Of a DNA stretch of 64,000 nt, positions 58,945 through 64,000 are shown one piece after another. Both the position numbers and the translations under genes were made by a program. Source of the stretch: Lycium barbarum (lineage: Eukaryota > Streptophyta > Magnoliopsida > Solanales > Solanaceae); NCBI RefSeq assembly GCF_019175385.1, contig NC_083341.1, positions 64,637,800 to 64,701,799 on the forward strand, given 5' to 3'. Each line of letters starts with the position of its first letter. Position 1 is the first letter of the stretch. The notes beneath the pieces were generated by a model. It was given only the letters and a program-made list of their open reading frames with translations, did not search any database and was not told the DNA's origin.

Positions 58945-59152
58945 AGGCATTATTTGTTTGGGTTTCATTGTGAGGTGTTTACCGATCACCGTAGTGTTCA
59001 ACATGTGTTCAATCAGAGAGATCTATATTTGAGGCATCCTAGATGGATGGAGTTGCTTAAGGATTGTGATATCACCATTCTTTATCATCCGAGCAAGGCA
59101 AATGTGGTTGCTGATACGTTGAGCCGAAAGGCGGTGAGTATGGGTAGCTTAG
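58945..59152 (+). pseudogene. pol: RNase H C-terminus of outer element C after an in-frame deletion
   Basis: Resumes RHYLFGFHCEVFTDHRSVQH and ends LYHPSKANVVADTLSRKAV. Compared with the nested element (51480-51550), about 20 codons between the KIHKKS-like part and RHYLFG are missing without changing the frame. At 59153 an LTR inserted in opposite orientation cuts pol; the integrase is not in the window. Confidence 0.85.
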
Positions 59153-59796
59153 CGTCATGACCCAAACTAGAGGGCCATGATGGACACCCGGGCCCTATCT
59201 GCCAAGCACCGCTAAACATGCTTTCCTACCACGATCATAAATAAGAGTGGACCTTACGAGTCACTAGACGAAAATCTACTAAATCATACAAGAGACATGC
59301 TAAAAAAAAGAATGAGCCTAAGTAGATATATTATGCAAATAAACCGGACAAAAACTATGCAAGCCGACAAGGCCAACGTGAGATACTATACGACAAAAAT
59401 ATAGGCCGAAGGGGATATACAAAGTCCAACTATACTATGACTGTCTACAAGCCTCTACTAAAGTATCTGACATAAAAAGGTCGGGACAGGGCCCTGCCGT
59501 ATTCATATGCACACAAAATAATATCGTTCCAAGACTAGACCATAACTCTGGAACAAGAGGAGTGCTCCAATATCAGCTGATCAGCAGCCTACAGGGGTGG
59601 ATCGTCAATCTGTCTACCTGTACTTGCGGGCATGAAACGCAGAGCCCACAGGAAAAGGGCCGTCAGTACCGACAAAGTACTGAGTATGTAAAGCATGAAA
59701 GTAACATGAAAGAGACATAGGGGAACATAGGATGAAATAAATACAACCTGTATGCTTGATCTGCCGCTGTGGGCCAATGATATACATGAATACCGT
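59153..59796 (-). mobile_element. Part of lineage I LTR (D) inserted in pol of element C
   Basis: Starts CGTCATGACCC (first base of the TG terminus changed) and carries the conserved block in minus sense: GCGGGCATGAAACGCAG, GCCGTCAGTACCGACAAAG, TACTGAGTATGTAAAGC (59630-59695). Interrupted at 59797 by the copia element; the rest lies beyond the window. Confidence 0.75.
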
Positions 59797-60917
59797 TGAT
59801 GTAGGCTGTGTGTCCACCAAACAGTATATGAGGGACTTGGTTGTGTGCTAGTTCCCTTATGCAATGTAGTAAGTAAAGAAGCCACTATTTTTACCGCGGA
59901 AAACTCCTTGCTCAATGGAATAAAAACCACGACCTATCCCAATAGGATTTCAACTCCACTAACCGAGAAAACTCAGGTTACAACTCTATTGCAAGCTAGA
60001 AGTTAACTCTCATAACCTCTTACCCTTATAATAACGCTTATGCAACCCTCACACTTGACTACCTTAATACACCTAGACTCACTCCAGCCTAGTGTACCAC
60101 TCAAAGGCACCCTTTGAGAATTCACTACAGTGACTAACTCTAGCCACACACTAATACAACTAAGCTAACTCTAGCCTAGTGTACCACTCAAGAGCTTGTG
60201 GAAGCAACCTTGATAATTTAGAGCACCTACAAACAACTACTTTTTATGGAAGAGTAGGTTTACAATTTAAGCACAAAAGAATAAAAACTCAACATCCTAA
60301 GGACATAAAACATCTTCCTGGTCCTTCGGGTTGCTGAGGCTCTGTTCTTGCCGAACACCTTGAAAGGTAGAGACTTGCACTTTGTATGGAGCAATTTTTG
60401 AATTGTGCAAGAATAAGTATTCTATTGGAAGATGATGTCTTTATATGCATGGAGGGAGAGAGAGAGTAGAGATGACCACTCATGAGATCTGGATCATTAA
60501 TCAATTCGGCCTTGTTGAGGTACTGCTATACAGCTGCATTGTACTTTTTAGTAGCATGCTTTACAGCTCTGGATTTGGATTTTTAGCTTCAGTGACCAGG
60601 ACATTTATCTGGAGGAACCCGGTTCCTCATCTGTTCTTCGAACAGGTTGTAAGTACTGGATACACAGTAAGTAGCCCTACAACTGCATTGTTGGCTGAGC
60701 AGGCTAGAGACCTGATCCCATCTGGTCCTTCTGAATCAACATATCTGGTCTCTCATATATGAGCACATCCTGCAGGCATCTGATCCTTCAAGGAGCATGT
60801 TAGAATAGTAGCATATGAGATATATATCATAAGGTTAACCAAGTTCAGATAGGTGAACCTAATTATATCTGGTTTCTTAGGGTTTGTCATGTCATCAAAA
60901 CATATCATTTCTTATCA
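59797..60917 (-). mobile_element. 3' LTR of copia element
   Basis: 1,121 bp; plus-strand ends TGATGTAGGCTG and TTTCTTATCA. Its first part matches 63502-64000 with a few percent differences. It is followed on the right by the reversed purine tract. Confidence 0.85.
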
Positions 60918-61400
60918 ATTTCTCCCTTTTTGATGATGACAAAGCGACATCCTTTGTATTCCTCCTGTGGACCAGATCCCTTAACCGGATACCTTATTTG
61001 TTCCCTCTGAGACTCAGACTACGAGATACACAGTAGTATTCTGGTTCTTTGAGTGAGGTTTTTCAAACCATCAAAACATGTTATGACATATCAATTTTCC
61101 CCTTTTTGATGATGATAAACTCAGAGACACATTTCCTCTGAGAACCAAATTCTCAGCTGTTTCCCCTGCGGATCAGTCCTACCATTGCCCAGATAGCAGT
61201 CCTCTTTCCCTTGTTTTCATGGTTCCCCCTATTTTCACACATGTCTCTCCCACATATATCAATTATATTCTTGGGACTGTGAGATGTATGGATAGGCCAT
61301 ATTGAGGACCGAGTTTCTCTCTGGTTCTTCACAGTTTGACAATTATCAAAACACGGAATACACTTTATTTTCCCCTTTTTGATGATGAAAAACTTGTAAA
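60918..61400 (-). repeat. Three tandem copies of the purine-tract region, copia element
   Basis: TTTTTGATGATGA preceded by a CCCTT-rich pyrimidine run (purine tract on the minus strand) occurs near 60918-60940, 61100-61121 and 61370-61388. Each has an ATCAAAACA word upstream on the plus strand. A fourth looser copy lies at 61552-61570 (CCCCCTTTTGGCATCATCG). The copies define units of about 180 and 270 bp. Repeated purine tracts before the 3' LTR have been described for Sireviruses. Confidence 0.75.
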
Positions 61401-61860
61401 TGATGTTTCCCCTGAGAACCAGATCTAACAACATGGCAGCAGCCAACTATAAATCCCAGATCTATCTCATAGCAACATGTTAGTAGCAGCAACAACTAAA
61501 TATCAATCCCCCACAACTATCAACCCCCCACCCAAAATACTTCCCCCTTTTGGCATCATCGAAAAGAGTAAATACGGTAGCACAAGCAAAAACAAGTTCA
61601 ACAACATTAAGTCATGGACACTAGGGCAACACAACATAGGCAATACTCAATAACAAATAGGTAAAATAACATTGCATAGATCAGAGAAAATGCCCAATGT
61701 GATTTTAGCAGAACAACATTTCGCAGTGCCAATAATACAGAATGTGATGATTAAACTACCATAAGTGCCATAGTCAAAAGGGGTCAAAACATTCATAAAT
61801 GGTTTAAAAGCAGGGGGTTATATGAGATAGGAGATAAGAGGGAAGGAAATGAACTGCTAG
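61401..61860. other. Non-coding part of copia element
   Basis: AT-rich, no reading frame of note. It includes CCCCCTTTTGGCATCATCG (a looser purine-tract copy, reversed). Probably 3' untranslated region of the element. Confidence 0.6.
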
Positions 61861-61879
61861 GATGAAGGATCAGGTCAAT

Positions 61880-62460
61880 GGATCAGCTTGAGGAGCTTGT
61901 CGATTCTCTCACTTGCAGTTCGCTGGTCATGGACCAGGTGCCTGTTCAGTTCCTCCAGTTGTGTCTTTAGTTTTGCATTCTATGCTTTCAGTGACTCAAA
62001 GGCACCAGGTTCCTCACCTCCCATTGCACACTTTTGAATGTTAATATGTAGAGCCTTAGGTTCTTATGAAGTAACCACTATTGTCTTTCCTGGCCTAACT
62101 TATTCGCTCTTTTACAAAAAATATAAAAAATTGTAACACCAGCACCAGGTCCCTGTGCAAACCTCTGTTGTCTTCATCTTAAGTGGAGTGTCTTACACTT
62201 CCTTTTCTTCACTAACACTTCCACCACATTAACTGGTGCCACTTTCTCTTCATCTAACCAGTTCCCTTACCAACTTCCCCGTTTTTCAGTTCATCAACAT
62301 ATTCCCCCTTAGTGGAGGTTCTTCGGCTTAGGGTTTGGTTCAGATGGATTTGGGGATTTTGGAGAAGAAGTAGTGGGTTTTGATAGAGTTTAAAGGTTAT
62401 AAGAGGGAAGGCATATTTATGACATGGCACTCTAGGCAGTTTAAAGACACACAAGTACTG
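61880..62460 (-). pseudogene. Decayed third ORF (envelope-like position) of the copia element
   Basis: Between the RNase H end and the 3' LTR, on the minus strand, are short stretches of biased coding sequence: a Pro/Ser-rich part (~62320-62380) and, at the end (~61885-61990), a Leu/Glu/Arg-rich stretch with heptad spacing ending in a stop, which looks like a coiled coil. Sireviruses commonly carry such an extra ORF, called envelope-like by position. Stops and frameshifts break it throughout and no function is expected. Confidence 0.5.
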
Positions 62461-62624
62461 ATGAGACTACTAACCTAAGTCACAGGAACCAGGTTATTGA
62501 ACAAGTTTTGAAAATGAAGGCCAAGTCTCTAAGGAATGCAATGTCACTTATCCTTGTGTTGTCTTGATATTTCCATCCATACATACCTATCCTCTCGTCA
62601 TAGCCAATCATTTAGGGGGACTTT

Positions 62625-62725
62625 TGGAAGGTCCACAAGTTAACAAGCCCAACTCCAAACGATCTCTTTCAACATGCTCCCTGCTTAGTACCTTGGTGAA
62701 TATGTATGCTACCTGGCCCTCTGTC
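62625..62725 (-). pseudogene. pol: RNase H C-terminal remnant of copia pol
   Basis: Minus-strand translation contains VAYIFTKVLSREHVERDRLE followed by LGL, matching the highly conserved end of copia polyproteins (ADIFTK...L.LGL). It is followed by a stop. Upstream RT and integrase are absent, so it was brought near the protease remnant by deletion. Confidence 0.8.
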
Positions 62726-62999
62726 TTGCAGAATCAACTTTAGCAATGGAGTGATAGAGGGACCAGGTTCCTTCATGTTTGGTCCACCATTGTCATCTTC
62801 AGAGGCCTGACGTCACTTCTTTGTTGCAGCACGAAAGTGTTTTACTTCTTTGTCCAGCCTCAGTAGTGCTTGATATAGTATTAGTTACTCGATCTTTAGC
62901 TTCGAGTGGGGTAATAGAGGGACTAGGTTCCTTTTTTCCTTCTGGAGATTCTGCTGCCTCTTTTGTATTGCAGGGACTAGGTTCCTCTGTGTCACATTT
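62726..62999 (-). other. Unassigned segment of copia internal region
   Basis: Contains several copies of AGGGACCAGGTTCCT-like words (62758, 62914, 62972), a near-palindrome around GGNACCNGGTTCC. No domain is recognisable. The pol deletion breakpoints must lie in or near this stretch. Confidence 0.5.
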
Positions 63000-63197
63000 T
63001 TAGTTCATGGGAGGATGTCTTACCAATGTTTTGCCACGGCCAAGAATATGACCTTTCTTGCTATTTCCAAAAGACACACTCCCTTCTTGGTACGTCTTGA
63101 GTGAGAGAAAATTATCCACTCTTTCAGTTATATGCCTTGAGCCGTCACTATCCAAGTAAACATTATTAAAATAATTTGACTGCCTCCTCTCACTCAA
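63000..63197 (-). pseudogene. pro: Aspartic protease remnant of copia polyprotein
   Basis: The 65-codon minus frame contains VYLDSDGSRHITERVDNFLS and then VSFGNSKKGHILG. This corresponds to the copia retropepsin region (usually YLDSG.SRHMTG). A residue is changed or added at the active-site DSG, so activity would be lost. It ends at a stop at 63000. Confidence 0.8.
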
Positions 63198-63445
63198 GCC
63201 TTCTTCCTTTTTCGGAAACTGGGTTGGTCAACTCTTGGCTTCTTTTCAATCTTTTGACCAATCCCAGATCCACCCCCGCAACTTTTCATAGGAACATAAG
63301 GTCCATCACAAATGATGTCCCACAGCTTAGATCTTTAGCCATGAAAAGTTATGTCTTCTCCCCTTCCACCATCCATGATATTCTCTGTTAGACTTGGTGG
63401 TCTTGTGAAAGATTCTCCTTTCTCTAGGCTTGGTGAACTAGCCAT
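63198..63445 (-). pseudogene. gag: gag N-terminus of copia element, broken
   Basis: ATG at 63445-63443 (minus), about 45 bp from the primer-binding site, opens MASSPSLEKGESFTRPPSLT. Beyond an in-frame stop near 63335 it continues with LWDIICDGPYVPMK, matching the start of Sirevirus-type gag. Most of gag, including the zinc knuckle, is deleted before the protease piece. Confidence 0.8.
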
Positions 63446-63501
63446 GCTGAAGATCCTCTCGAGGTGTTAACCTATTAGAAAGAACCCACTCTGATTCCAA
63501 T

Positions 63502-64000
63502 TGATATAGGTTGTGTGTCCACCAAACAGTATATGAGGGAACTGGTTGTGTACCAGTTCCCATATGCAATGCAGTAAGTAAAGAAGGCATTGTTTTTACT
63601 GTGGAAAACTCTTTGTCCAAGGGATTAAAAACCACGACCTACCCCAGTAGGATTTCAACTCCACTAACTGAGCAAACTCAGGTTACAACTCTATTACAAG
63701 CTAGAAGTTTACTCCCATAACCTCTCACCCTTACAATAATGCTTATGCAACACTCAAACTTGACTACCCCTAGACAAGCACACTAATACACCTAGACATA
63801 CTCCAACCTAGTGTTCCACTAAAAGGCACCCTTTGAGAATTCACCACAGTGACTAACTCTAGCGACACACTAATACAACTAAGCCAACTCTAGCCTAGTG
63901 TACCACTCAAGAACTTGTGGAAGCAACCTTGAGAATTTAGAACACCTACAGATAACTTCTTTGTATGAAATAGTAGGTTTACAATTTAAGAAAAAAAGAA
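63502..64000 (-). mobile_element. 5' LTR of copia element, cut by window edge
   Basis: Starts (plus strand) TGATATAGGTTGTGTGTCCA and follows 59797-60270 closely. The remaining ~0.6 kb lies outside the window. Confidence 0.85.

Larger units (their letters stand above)
59797..64000 (-). mobile_element. Ty1/copia element of Sirevirus type, internally deleted, minus strand
   Basis: Direct repeats at 59797-60917 and from 63502 to the edge are its LTRs (on the minus strand TGATAAG...ATATCA). The right LTR is next to a primer-binding site (TGGAATCAGAGT on the minus strand, 63488-63499). Left flank pentamer is ACCGT (59792-59796); the right one is outside. The internal region is only 2.6 kb: gag start, a protease piece and the RNase H end lie close together, and RT and integrase are missing. 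Sirevirus assignment rests on a decayed third ORF after pol, repeated purine tracts and word usage. Confidence 0.8.

Overview
The window is plant repetitive DNA: almost wall-to-wall LTR retrotransposons of the Ty3/gypsy superfamily (chromovirus type, most like the Tekay/Del clade), plus one Ty1/copia element of Sirevirus type at the right edge. No complete host gene, tRNA or rRNA is visible. LTR ends, initiator-tRNA-Met primer-binding sites, purine tracts, 5-bp target duplications and chromodomain polyproteins point to a flowering plant; the LTR and Sirevirus style suggests Solanaceae, but this is recognition only, with no search behind it.

Layout. (1) 1-11516: LTRs nested up to four deep. 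The host LTR (+, 10026-11516) received a minus-strand LTR (1-10025 in three pieces), which received two solo LTRs (1030-3369; 4099-9506), the second carrying a further solo LTR (5799-8806). (2) 12309-21000: head-to-tail array of a small non-coding LTR element (2.8-kb LTR, 1.1-kb internal region). (3) 21001-38977: a large non-coding element with ~3.7-kb LTRs; its 3' LTR carries three LTRs nested inside one another (28583-37423, 30330-36214, 32076-35678). (4) 38978-39915: a short low-copy island with one plausible 45-nt exon. (5) 39916 to the right edge: a decayed gypsy element whose gag holds a younger gypsy element (42912-56001, two LTRs), whose pol in turn holds a solo LTR (47404-50443). The old element's pol is also broken by an LTR (from 59153) that holds the copia element (59797 to the edge).

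Three LTR lineages recur. Lineage I starts TGTTACACCTCG-like, lineage II TGTTATATCCC or TGTTACACCCC, lineage III TGTAACGACCC. Lineages I and II mostly share an ordered set of short conserved blocks. Between them lie two fast-changing cassettes: a GC-rich palindrome cluster near the LTR start, also present in lineage III, and a minisatellite upstream of the conserved GTACTGACGTCC block. The palindrome clusters are the most interesting signal. In several families the core ACGG-N-CCGT is kept while the flanks change on both arms together.

The best coding sequence is the gag-pol of the 42912-56001 element, with gag, aspartic protease, reverse transcriptase, RNase H, integrase and chromodomain all recognisable but broken by frameshifts and stops. 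The non-coding elements share leader and LTR signals with it, as expected of non-autonomous elements mobilised by a coding relative. All coordinates and motifs were read by eye; family names come from motif recognition without a database search.
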